NCBI GenBank assembly: GCA_002425185.1
Contig: DILT01000018.1
Coordinates: forward strand, 15,099 to 79,098
From: Flammeovirgaceae bacterium UBA5585
Lineage (GTDB): Bacteria; Bacteroidota; Bacteroidia; Cytophagales; Cyclobacteriaceae
Direction of reading: 5' to 3'
Length of the DNA stretch: 64,000 nucleotides
The notes beneath the pieces were generated by a model. It ran no database searches. It was given only the letters and a program-made list of their open reading frames with translations, and was not told the origin of the DNA. Below, piece by piece: positions 1 to 7,468 of the stretch. Position numbers and translations under genes: made by a program. Each line of letters begins with the position of its first letter. The first letter of the stretch is position 1.

Positions 1-232
1 TTCAAAGGCCTATCATGAAGCGCTTAATGGCATGGTGGAAAGACAGATGCGATCTTCCATAAAAGCCATTGGTGATTTCTGGTACACGGCATGGGTAGAT
101 GCCGGGCAACCGGATTTGAAAACATTAATCAATTATAAACCTACAGAGGCTGAGCTGGCCCAACGAAGAAAAGAAGTGGAGGAATGGAAACAGCAGCAGG
201 TAAAGGTAAGAGTTCATGAAGTTGAAAATTAG
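1..232 (+). CDS. C-terminal fragment, zinc-dependent phospholipase C / S1-P1 nuclease-like protein
   Basis: The 5' end lies before the window; the frame is open from base 2 to the TAG at 230-232. The visible residues include a MVERQMRSSIKAIGDFWYTA stretch followed by WVDAGQPDL and a Lys/Glu/Gln-rich tail. I associate this tail with Bacteroidota secreted proteins annotated as zinc-dependent phospholipase C or S1/P1 nuclease, but the zinc-binding His/Asp residues would be upstream, so the assignment is tentative. The gene converges with the next one. Confidence 0.5.
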   Translation, partial: SKAYHEALNGMVERQMRSSIKAIGDFWYTAWVDAGQPDLKTLINYKPTEAELAQRRKEVEEWKQQQVKVRVHEVEN

Positions 233-248
233 ATATTATTAAATGGAA

Positions 249-273
249 AAGGCTGCCATTTTTTAGCAGCCTT
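249..273. terminator. Hairpin between convergent genes
   Basis: An 8-bp perfect stem (AAGGCTGC at 249-256, GCAGCCTT at 266-273) with a T-rich 9-nt loop sits between two convergent genes. There is no clear U-tract on either side, so this is a likely but weak terminator serving both strands. Confidence 0.5.
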
Positions 274-297
274 CATCCATTTCAAGAAATTGATCTA

Positions 298-1332
298 TTA
301 ATTTCCTTTAACAGGATAATACACTTCGGTAATCCACTTTGCTGTATCGGGTTCTGTCTCCGGATCGGTAATGTACACTTCCCAAGGTGCTCCTATTGCT
401 TCCAGTTTTTTGTATTCCATGTACTGTGCAAGTTGATTATGTGTGGCTTCCAGTTTATGATAATCACCCAGGTGTATGGCTTTCACAGCTTTCCCTCCAG
501 CGATTTGCATGACACTGTATTTAGGTGGAAGTTTGGCATCGGCAGGAACAGGCAATGCACACACCATATCCATTTCTTTTTTCTCCTCATCCCACCGTGG
601 ATACAAACAGAATGGTGCACCGGTCATTTCTACTTTTGATTTTTGTAATACAGCCATTAGCTCGCCATAAGATTTTCCCATCTGCAGGCTCACGGCATTC
701 ATATCGGTAGTACTCATGGTAGTGCTTAAACCGACATAACTAATTGGGTTAATTGTTTCTTCCGTAATTTTTACGGTGAATACAGGCTTAGCTTCTACCA
801 TGGCTTTTAAATCGGCAAGCCCGCTTTCATACATTCCGCCCAACATACCTTCTATAAACATATGAAAGAGTTTACCCACAGAGGCGTTTGTCAGTCCGGT
901 TCCGCTAACATCACCGTCATACGTCCAGGTTACTTTTGTGCCGCCATCTACCGGTGTTAAAACATAGGACGCGAAGTATTGCCCCGGATTGCCGAAATCC
1001 ATTTTTATTTTCACCAGTTTGTTTTCCTCTACACCCACAATTTCCTGCGAACCACTGCCAACCTGTGAATGATCGCTCACCCACGACATTTTGCTTCCCA
1101 CCCCGCTGGCGGGCCCTTCAAAGGTGTATTGAGCCTGCGGATCCAGTTTGTGCCAGGGAGAGAACTTGTTGAAATTCTGAAAACTGCTCACTTCTTCAAA
1201 CACTGAAGCAGGCTGAGCATTGATTACCACGGAACGTTCAAGGTGTTTTTGTGGCGACTGAATGGCGATAACTGCGGCTACAATAACCACTATGGTTAGT
1301 AGCCCCAAACCAACGATTTTTAAAATTTTCAT
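298..1332 (-). CDS. SRPBCC-family protein with C-terminal GyrI-like domain, membrane-anchored
   Basis: I chose the ATG at 1332 because it gives a membrane anchor directly at the N terminus (MKILKIVGLGLLTIVVIVAA); an in-frame start at 1410 adds 26 unremarkable residues. After the anchor come an SRPBCC (START-like) ligand-binding fold of about 150 residues (FEEVSSFQNFNKFSPWHKLDP, VTWTYDGDVSGTG) and a C-terminal segment resembling GyrI-like/effector-binding domains (ISYVGLSTTM, LGDYHKLEATH, WEVYITDPETEPD). This pair of domains is common in Bacteroidota; the ligand is unknown. It is divergent from the DUF4199 gene and stands alone. Confidence 0.75.
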   Translation of the reverse strand: MKILKIVGLGLLTIVVIVAAVIAIQSPQKHLERSVVINAQPASVFEEVSSFQNFNKFSPWHKLDPQAQYTFEGPASGVGSKMSWVSDHSQVGSGSQEIVGVEENKLVKIKMDFGNPGQYFASYVLTPVDGGTKVTWTYDGDVSGTGLTNASVGKLFHMFIEGMLGGMYESGLADLKAMVEAKPVFTVKITEETINPISYVGLSTTMSTTDMNAVSLQMGKSYGELMAVLQKSKVEMTGAPFCLYPRWDEEKKEMDMVCALPVPADAKLPPKYSVMQIAGGKAVKAIHLGDYHKLEATHNQLAQYMEYKKLEAIGAPWEVYITDPETEPDTAKWITEVYYPVKGN

Positions 1333-1437
1333 GGGGATTGTTGTTATAGGGAACCGAAGGTAGTTAAAATAATAGCCAATAAGTACTTGATATTCTGTCA
1401 GAAAATTCAATAATTCGGTAAACCAAATCCTTTAGCT

Positions 1438-1896
1438 ATGAACGTTTTCACCAACCCCAACCAACTCCACGTTAATTACGGATTAAAGATAGCCGGTGGG
1501 CTAATCGTCTATTTCCTGATTATGAAATTTGCCGGGCTACTCAATGTGGTTGAGTTGCGTTTGTTGAACGTGATTATCTTGGTGGGAGGTATTTACATGG
1601 CCCTCAAAAAATTTCAGCATACCCACGGTGAACATATTAATTACTTTCGGGCGCTGGTAACCGGTGTAGCTACGGGTGCCATTGCTTCGCTGGTGTTTGC
1701 AGCCTTTTTATTTATTTATGTAACGTTTATTGATGTGCCGTTTATGCAATATATTATCGATAACGAGCCGATGGGTCGTTTTTTAAACCCGTATATCGTC
1801 TCTTTTATTGTAGCACTGGAGGGAGTTTTTTCCGGCTTACTCGTAACCTTTGTATTAATCAATTACATCAACACCGATGAGCCCAATGAAGGCTGA
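1438..1896 (+). CDS. DUF4199-type integral membrane protein
   Basis: A 152-residue protein with about four hydrophobic segments (roughly residues 14-33, 40-56, 73-95 and 118-142), separated by a polar KKFQHTHGEHINYFRALVTG stretch typical of DUF4199 proteins. No catalytic residues are evident and the function is unknown. It reads away from the SRPBCC gene and ends just before a strong terminator, so it is probably monocistronic. Confidence 0.7.
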   Translation: MNVFTNPNQLHVNYGLKIAGGLIVYFLIMKFAGLLNVVELRLLNVIILVGGIYMALKKFQHTHGEHINYFRALVTGVATGAIASLVFAAFLFIYVTFIDVPFMQYIIDNEPMGRFLNPYIVSFIVALEGVFSGLLVTFVLINYINTDEPNEG

Positions 1897-1921
1897 TTCT
1901 TAACCATATTAATAATACCCG

Positions 1922-1950
1922 AACCTGTCGGCTCACCGGCAGGTTTTTTT
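1922..1950 (+). terminator. Rho-independent terminator
   Basis: A 10-bp stem (AACCTGTCGG 1922-1931, CCGGCAGGTT 1936-1945, one G-U wobble) with loop CTCA runs straight into a T-tract. It lies 25 nt after the DUF4199 stop codon. Confidence 0.9.
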
Positions 1951-1978
1951 AATTTTAAGCACCTATATAGTAAAAGCT

Positions 1979-3277
1979 ATGCGCTATTCTAAAATCAACA
2001 ACCAGCTTTTTATTCAAAACCGAAAACGACTGGTGAAAGAACTCAAACCCGGCTCGGTGGCCGTATTTAATTCCAACGATATCATGCCCACCAATGCCGA
2101 TGGTACCATGCGCTTCCGGCAAAACAGCGATTTGTTTTATCTCACCGGGGTGGATCAGGAGGAGTCTATTCTTGTTATATGCCCGGATTATCCGGATAAG
2201 AAGTTGCGCGAAGTATTGTTTTTACGCGAAACCAGCGAGCAGATTGCCACCTGGGAAGGCCACAAACTAACCAAAGCGGAGGCGAGAGAAGTAACGGGTA
2301 TCGAAACCATTCTCTGGACATCCGATTTTCACCGTGTGTTCAACACCATGATGGTGATGGGCGGGGTGGAACATGTGTATTTAAATACCAATGAACATTA
2401 CCGTGCTGAAGTAAGGGTAGAGAGCCGCGACTCGCGCTTTATCCAATCGTGCAAGGAGCGTTACCCGCTACATAAGTATGAACGGGTTGCACCCATTATG
2501 TCTGCCTTGCGTGCAGTGAAATCGAAATACGAAATTGAATTGATGCAAAAGGCTTGTGACATAACAGAGAAGGCTTTTCGCAGGGTGTTAAAATTTGTGA
2601 AGCCTGGTATTAAGGAATATGAAATTGAAGCTGAATTTATTCATGAATTTATCCGAAACGGTTCAAGAGGGTTTGCGTATGAACCCATCATCGCCTCGGG
2701 TGCCAATGCCTGTGTGCTCCATTACATTGAAAATACCAGTGTCTGTAAAACCGGTGAGGTAATTTTATTAGATGTGGGTGCCGAATACGCAAACTACAAT
2801 GCTGACATGACACGGGTGATTCCGGTGAACGGCAGGTTTACTAAGCGGCAAAAGGATGTTTATAATGCTGTACTCCGCGTAAAGCGTGCGGCTTATAAAT
2901 TGCTTCGGACGGGCACCATATATTTTGATTATCATAAAGAAGTGCAGAAGGTTATGGAAGGAGAGTTGATGAAGCTAAAGCTTATTGATAAAACTGACAT
3001 CAAAAATCAACATCCGGAAAAGCCTGCTGTGATGAAGTATTTTATGCATGGTACCGGCCATCATCTGGGATTGGATGTTCATGATACCGGAAATATGTTT
3101 TCAAAAATGAAAGAGGGAATGGTGTGGACTGTAGAACCAGGCATTTATATTAAAGAAGAGGGTCTTGGTATCCGCCTGGAAAATAACGTAGTGATTACCA
3201 AAACGGGACTGCACGACCTGATGAAAAATATTCCCATAGAAGCCGAGGAGATTGAAGACCTGATGAACTCAAAATAA
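1979..3277 (+). CDS. pepP: Aminopeptidase P family protein (Xaa-Pro aminopeptidase, M24B)
   Basis: A 432-residue cytoplasmic metallopeptidase expected to remove N-terminal residues preceding proline. The N-terminal third resembles the AMP_N domain (MRFRQNSDLFYLTGVDQEES). The C-terminal pita-bread domain shows the M24 metal ligands in order: Asp in LLDVGAEY, Asp in ADMTRVIP, His in GTGHHLGLDVHD, Glu in VEPGIYI and Glu in RLENNVVI. Length is normal for the family. The stop codon overlaps the start of the next gene (TAATG), suggesting translational coupling with the DUF4198 protein. Confidence 0.92.
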   Translation: MRYSKINNQLFIQNRKRLVKELKPGSVAVFNSNDIMPTNADGTMRFRQNSDLFYLTGVDQEESILVICPDYPDKKLREVLFLRETSEQIATWEGHKLTKAEAREVTGIETILWTSDFHRVFNTMMVMGGVEHVYLNTNEHYRAEVRVESRDSRFIQSCKERYPLHKYERVAPIMSALRAVKSKYEIELMQKACDITEKAFRRVLKFVKPGIKEYEIEAEFIHEFIRNGSRGFAYEPIIASGANACVLHYIENTSVCKTGEVILLDVGAEYANYNADMTRVIPVNGRFTKRQKDVYNAVLRVKRAAYKLLRTGTIYFDYHKEVQKVMEGELMKLKLIDKTDIKNQHPEKPAVMKYFMHGTGHHLGLDVHDTGNMFSKMKEGMVWTVEPGIYIKEEGLGIRLENNVVITKTGLHDLMKNIPIEAEEIEDLMNSK

Positions 3278-4080
3278 TGAACAGGAAACGAAAATTCTCA
3301 GCAGCTTTTCTACTAATAACTTTTGTTGCTGTACTCGCACAAGCGCACGAATTCTGGATGCAGCCCCAAAAATTTAAATTTTCGGTTGGTGAAACTGCAC
3401 AGATCAATTTTATGATGGGTGAAAATTTTGTAGGCGAGCGGTGGAATTTAGCTAAGCACCGGTTGCTGAGGTTGGATCATCATGCGGGTTCATATAGTGA
3501 TGGACTTATTGAAAGCGTAAATCCCGGAGACGGAAATAACCTGATGGTTAAATTCGCTAAAGAAGGAACACACCTGTTTGTGGTGCAAAGCAATAATGCC
3601 TTTATCGAATTGGAGGGAGAAAAATTCAATGCTTACCTGGAAGAAGATGGCCTTGAGGATGTATTGACTTACCGAAAGAAAAACAATTTACTGGATAAAC
3701 CTGCCCGCGAGTATTACGCCCGCTGCGCAAAGCTTTTGCTACAGGCAGGTGCGACAACAGATGATACGTACAAAAAGCAAGTGGGACTGCCGCTGGAAAT
3801 TGTTCCGGTGAAAAACCCTTACGCACTTAAGCAGGGTAGTGAAATTAGTTTTCAGGTGCTGTTCGAAGGTAAGCCCTTGCCATTTACTATGGTAAAAGTA
3901 TGGAACCGTAAAGACGGCACAACTTTTATGCAGAACATTTATACCCAAAAAGACGGAACCATTACTACACGGCTGAGCAATTCCGGTGCATGGATGGTAA
4001 GTTGCGTAAAGATGGTTCCCGCAAAGGAGGAGGGAGCCGATTGGCAGAGCTATTGGGGTAGTTTGGTGTTTGGATTTTAA
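3277..4080 (+). CDS. DUF4198-type secreted protein
   Basis: A 267-residue protein with a signal peptide (residues 1-23, ending AQA before HEFWMQPQKF). The HEFW start of the mature chain followed by two beta-rich halves fits DUF4198, periplasmic proteins sometimes linked to nickel/cobalt uptake; the N-terminal His could take part in metal binding but this is inference. Its ATG overlaps the aminopeptidase stop by one base, so the two are probably co-transcribed. Confidence 0.72.
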   Translation: MNRKRKFSAAFLLITFVAVLAQAHEFWMQPQKFKFSVGETAQINFMMGENFVGERWNLAKHRLLRLDHHAGSYSDGLIESVNPGDGNNLMVKFAKEGTHLFVVQSNNAFIELEGEKFNAYLEEDGLEDVLTYRKKNNLLDKPAREYYARCAKLLLQAGATTDDTYKKQVGLPLEIVPVKNPYALKQGSEISFQVLFEGKPLPFTMVKVWNRKDGTTFMQNIYTQKDGTITTRLSNSGAWMVSCVKMVPAKEEGADWQSYWGSLVFGF

Positions 4081-4225
4081 AAGCCAGGTATTCAATGATA
4101 TTATACGTCTGTTTTGTGAGTTTGGTGATATAGTGTTTTTGTGGCTTAACGACATGGAATTTTTCTTGCCACGAAATCACAAAGTCACTAAAGAGTAAAA
4201 TTGTACCCGACCTAACTTTAAAAAA

Positions 4226-4645
4226 ATGAGTCAATCTATCAACTCCGATAAAGCACCCGAACCGGTAGGCCTTTATCCGCACGCCCGCAAAGTTGGCGGC
4301 TTGCTATTCTTATCGGGCGTTGGCCCCCGCAAAAAAGGTTCAAAGGAGATACCCGGTGTAACACTGGATGCTGCAGGGAATATTATCGCCTACGATATAG
4401 CCGAACAATGCCATGCTGTTTTTCAAAATGTACGCTATATCCTGGAGGCATCCGGTTCGCGGTGGGAGAACCTGGTAGATGTGACCGTATTTCTTACCAA
4501 CATGAAAGCGGACTTTGCCACGTTTAACAGGATTTATGCAGAATATTTCAAGGAGAATCAGCCTTGCCGTACCACCGTGGAGGTTAATGCCCTGCCCACC
4601 CCGATAGCCATCGAATTGAAGTGCATCGCCACGCTAGCTGAATAG
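4226..4645 (+). CDS. RidA (YjgF/YER057c/UK114) family protein
   Basis: A 139-residue protein with the RidA signature: GLLFLSGVGP near the N terminus, QNVRYILEASGS in the middle, VTVFLTNMKADFATFNRIYAEYF, and the substrate-binding Arg in PCRTTVEV near the C terminus. RidA proteins hydrolyse reactive enamine/imine intermediates. The slightly long N terminus recalls 2-aminomuconate deaminase-type members, but nothing nearby supports a kynurenine or aminophenol pathway, so I keep the general call. Confidence 0.85.
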   Translation: MSQSINSDKAPEPVGLYPHARKVGGLLFLSGVGPRKKGSKEIPGVTLDAAGNIIAYDIAEQCHAVFQNVRYILEASGSRWENLVDVTVFLTNMKADFATFNRIYAEYFKENQPCRTTVEVNALPTPIAIELKCIATLAE

Positions 4646-4768
4646 GCTGCATTTAGCTGTTTTTTAAGGGGTTGACGGATAATTTCAACCGTTTGTCCGC
4701 TTCAATACCAAACAATTTGATTAATTTCCTGTTATTTAAACCGTATTAAACAACAACCCCACTGTTGT

Positions 4769-4897
4769 ATGAAATTTATCGGAAACAACATCCGCGAATT
4801 TGACCTTTTGCGTGTAGTAGTTTGGAGTGTTTTGATTGGTTACGCTTTAACCACCACCCTCTGGACAGGCGTAAAGGTACTTCGCCTTATTTTCTGA
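4769..4897 (+). CDS. Small putative membrane protein (42 aa)
   Basis: An ATG-started frame of 42 codons ends in TGA at 4895-4897, 10 bases before the convergent Fe-S gene's stop. The peptide begins MKFIGNNIREFDLLR and continues with a hydrophobic segment (about residues 15-28, VVVWSVLIGYALTT), then a basic end (VKVLRLIF). It fills an otherwise empty intergenic stretch. I recognise no family; single-pass membrane topology is inferred from composition. Confidence 0.42.
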   Translation: MKFIGNNIREFDLLRVVVWSVLIGYALTTTLWTGVKVLRLIF

Positions 4898-4907
4898 GCG
4901 AAACCGG

Positions 4908-5234
4908 TTAAACGGAAAAGCTCTCCCCGCATCCGCAGGTGCGCGAAGCATTTGGATTAATAAACTGGAAGCCCTTTCCGTTTAGTCCATCTGAGAAATC
5001 AAGCGTTGTTCCCAACAGATAAAGCAGGCTCTTCTTATCCACTAAAATCTTTACGCCCTTATCTTCAAAAACCTGATCGGCAGGGTTTATAGCTTCATCA
5101 AAAGCCAGGTCGTACATTAATCCGGAGCATCCTCCGCCCTTAACCGATACACGGATATTCGGATCTTCCGTTTTACCTTCTTTGTGGCGGAGTTCAATAA
5201 TTTTTTCTTTGGCTTTATCGGTAACGCTAATCAT
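4908..5234 (-). CDS. HesB/IscA-type iron-sulfur cluster assembly protein
   Basis: A 108-residue A-type carrier protein. The three conserved cysteines are present: Cys36 in GGGCSGLMY and Cys100/Cys102 in RTCGCGESF, which hold or transfer Fe-S clusters to apo-proteins. Full family length. The upstream gene ends 11 nt before this start, so the two probably share a transcript. IscA, ErpA and SufA types cannot be separated from sequence alone. Confidence 0.93.
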   Translation of the reverse strand: MISVTDKAKEKIIELRHKEGKTEDPNIRVSVKGGGCSGLMYDLAFDEAINPADQVFEDKGVKILVDKKSLLYLLGTTLDFSDGLNGKGFQFINPNASRTCGCGESFSV

Positions 5235-5245
5235 AATTCAATCAA

Positions 5246-5656
5246 TTAAGACACAGGATTTAATACAACACTAAAAACGGTTATTGTGTTCATGTCGCGC
5301 CCGTAATAGAGTTTTTGGAGGGCATCGTTTATGTTTCCCGCGCGGAAGTACGAGGTGTGCAATTCGGTATCTCCTTTGGCAACCCACTGTATTGTATAGC
5401 TATTCTCCTTCTCTTTATAGTTCTGCACATACGCGTGCATTTTCTTTAAGGCATCAAGTTTGTCTGTTCCGGTTTCGTAATGGAATAAAAACGATTGATT
5501 ATGCCTGGGGTTTATGGTGATCAGATCCAGCCGTACCTTACCATCTTTGGTACTGTATTCAAAAACCAGGTCAGACGACCGCAGGCCCAGGTAATCTTTG
5601 ATCTCCTGCTGCATTCGTGCGGCTTCGATATGTATTTCACTGGAAGTCTCCATCAT
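5246..5656 (-). CDS. Conserved hypothetical protein (136 aa)
   Basis: I do not recognise the family. The protein is soluble, without signal peptide or membrane segments; it has mixed alpha/beta character (RMQQEIKDYLGLRSSDLVFE, YTIQWVAKGDTELHTSYFRA). Two ATG codons in tandem (5656, 5653) could start it. It precedes the IscA-type gene with an 11-nt gap in the same orientation and may be co-expressed, but nothing else connects it to Fe-S assembly. Confidence 0.6.
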   Translation of the reverse strand: MMETSSEIHIEAARMQQEIKDYLGLRSSDLVFEYSTKDGKVRLDLITINPRHNQSFLFHYETGTDKLDALKKMHAYVQNYKEKENSYTIQWVAKGDTELHTSYFRAGNINDALQKLYYGRDMNTITVFSVVLNPVS

Positions 5657-5730
5657 GTGTTTAAATCGGTAGGGAGAAAACTTTCCAAAAGGCTGAAAAG
5701 TTTCTCAATTTCACGTCAAAGTTAACAATT

Positions 5731-6138
5731 ATGCAAAAACTCGAGCATATCGGAATTGCGGTTAAAAACCTGAACGAGGCCAATGCTTTGTTTGCCCGCT
5801 TATTAGGAAGAGAACATTATAAGATAGAGGAGGTGGCATCGGAGGGTGTCAGAACTTCCTTTTTTGAACTGGGGGGAGTTAAAATTGAATTATTGGAAGC
5901 CACACGAGCAGATTCACCAATTGCCAGGTTCATAGAGAAACGAGGGGAGGGAATACATCATTTGGCTTTTGAAGTAGCCGATATCAATAAAAGTATGCAA
6001 GGCTACAAGCAGGATGGATTTGAGCCACTTCAGGCGGTGCCTAAAAAAGGTGCAGATAACAAAATGATTTGTTTTCTGCACCCTAAATCAACACAAGGTG
6101 TGCTGGTTGAATTGTGTCAAGAGATTACCGGCTCTTAG
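5731..6138 (+). CDS. mce: Methylmalonyl-CoA epimerase
   Basis: A 135-residue VOC (glyoxalase-fold) protein with two beta-alpha-beta-beta-beta modules. Metal ligands are readable: His6 in LEHIGIAVKNL, the His of GEGIHHLAFEVAD and the Glu in GVLVELCQ. The enzyme interconverts (2R)- and (2S)-methylmalonyl-CoA in the propionate/succinyl-CoA route. Length matches the family. The 3' end overlaps the tail of a small convergent lipoprotein gene by 14 bases. No mutase gene is in the window. Confidence 0.9.
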   Translation: MQKLEHIGIAVKNLNEANALFARLLGREHYKIEEVASEGVRTSFFELGGVKIELLEATRADSPIARFIEKRGEGIHHLAFEVADINKSMQGYKQDGFEPLQAVPKKGADNKMICFLHPKSTQGVLVELCQEITGS

Positions 6139-6292
6139 GGAAATCAGGAACCTCCTTTTTACCGTACTGAACTGCGTTGTAGTAACGCTGCTTTTTCTTC
6201 CCAAGTTTTGTTTCATAGTAAGGCTTGGGAACCGTTGAACATGCCACCGAAAAGATTAAAGCCAAGACAAGCAACACGGATATCTTTCTCAT
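6125..6292 (-). CDS. Small lipoprotein (55 aa)
   Basis: A 55-codon frame starting ATG at 6292. It has a clear lipoprotein signal: MRKISVLLVLALIFSVAC, lipobox SVAC with Cys18. The mature part is short, basic and tyrosine-rich (PKPYYETKLGKKKQRYYNAV, then QYGKKEVPDFPKSR). The signal structure makes it convincing despite its size. It overlaps the 3' end of the epimerase gene by 14 bases in antisense. Function unknown; probably periplasmic and membrane-tethered. Confidence 0.72.
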   Translation of the reverse strand: MRKISVLLVLALIFSVACSTVPKPYYETKLGKKKQRYYNAVQYGKKEVPDFPKSR

Positions 6293-6424
6293 AGTATGCC
6301 TTCTTGTTGTGCATAGATACAGGGGCTGGTCTTCTCAAATCTTTTAAATTGGGTTATAATCTTACTTTTGTGTGACGAACCGCTTACCTGCACGGTGAAT
6401 GAACGGTTACAACCGATTTACAAC

Positions 6425-7468
6425 ATGACTGAAAAACGATCTGAAATAAGTGACCTGGGGGAATTTGGTCTGATTGACCGTATAGCCCAACATACCCAAC
6501 TCCAAAATTCTACTTCGGTAGTTGGCATTGGCGATGATGCTGCCGTACTTGACGGTGGTGAGGAGTACATTTTGGTTTCTACCGATTTACTGGCCGAAGG
6601 TGTTCATTTTGATCTGGCCTTTACACCTCTTCATCACCTGGGGCATAAAGCAATATCGGTTAATGTTTCTGACATCGCAGCGATGAATGGTAAGGCCGAA
6701 CAGGTGGTGGTGAGCCTGGCGCTTAGCAACCGGTTTTCGGTTGAGGCTGTTGATGCACTATATGAGGGTATACGGGCGGCCTGTCAACAATACAAGGTTG
6801 ATCTTGTTGGGGGTGATACAACAGCTTCGCGCTCAGGATTAATTCTCTCCATCACGGCCGTTGGCCGCGTGCCGAAAGACAAAGTGGTATACCGGTCGGG
6901 TGCAAAGCCGAATGATATTATTTGTGTTACCGGTGATTTGGGGGCATCGTATATCGGGCTGCAGGTATTGGAACGCGAAAAGGAAGTTTATCTCGTGAAT
7001 CCGGATATGCAACCGGGGCTCGAAAAATATGAATACATGGTGGGCCGGCAATTAAGGCCCATAGCCCGAACCGATATTGTTTTTGAATTGGCAGAGTTGG
7101 GTATTAAGCCTACCGCCATGATTGATATTTCGGATGGATTGGCCTCCGAGCTTTTTCACCTTGGTAAAAATTCCGGAGTGGGCACGCGCATTTTTGAAGA
7201 TAAGGTTCCTATTGATCAAGCCGCCTATGAAGCTATGGCGCTTGAATTTAAGATCGACCCGATTACCTGTGCCTTGAATGGCGGGGAAGATTACGAACTA
7301 TTGTTCACCATTCATCCGGATGATTTTGAGAAAATCAAAAATCACCAGGATATTCATATGATTGGCTACGTTCATGAAAAACCCAATGAACATACCCTGG
7401 TTACCAAACATGGAAATGCTGTACCCCTTCGCGCGCAGGGCTGGGATCATTTTAAATCAGGTGGCTAA
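6425..7468 (+). CDS. thiL: Thiamine-monophosphate kinase
   Basis: Phosphorylates thiamine monophosphate to thiamine diphosphate. I chose ATG 6425 (347 aa); a TTG at 6368 would start further upstream, but a -7-like box TACTTTTG (6363-6370) overlaps it and the extra residues have no family match. Diagnostic motifs are VVGIGDDAAVL, the STDLLAEGVHF segment, NVSDIAAMNG, VGGDTTAS, ITAVGRV, MIDISDGLASEL and NGGEDYELLF. Its last 12 bases overlap the end of the convergent kinase gene. No other thiamine genes or THI element are nearby. Confidence 0.92.
   Translation: MTEKRSEISDLGEFGLIDRIAQHTQLQNSTSVVGIGDDAAVLDGGEEYILVSTDLLAEGVHFDLAFTPLHHLGHKAISVNVSDIAAMNGKAEQVVVSLALSNRFSVEAVDALYEGIRAACQQYKVDLVGGDTTASRSGLILSITAVGRVPKDKVVYRSGAKPNDIICVTGDLGASYIGLQVLEREKEVYLVNPDMQPGLEKYEYMVGRQLRPIARTDIVFELAELGIKPTAMIDISDGLASELFHLGKNSGVGTRIFEDKVPIDQAAYEAMALEFKIDPITCALNGGEDYELLFTIHPDDFEKIKNHQDIHMIGYVHEKPNEHTLVTKHGNAVPLRAQGWDHFKSGG

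Noticed and set aside
6301..6424. Possible TPP riboswitch upstream of thiL
   Set aside because: No conserved CUGAGA or ACCUGA-type THI-box elements were found; only a -7-like box TACTTTTG.
6368..6424. TTG start for thiL at 6368
   Set aside because: It coincides with a promoter-like box and adds 19 residues outside the family's N terminus; ATG 6425 fits better.
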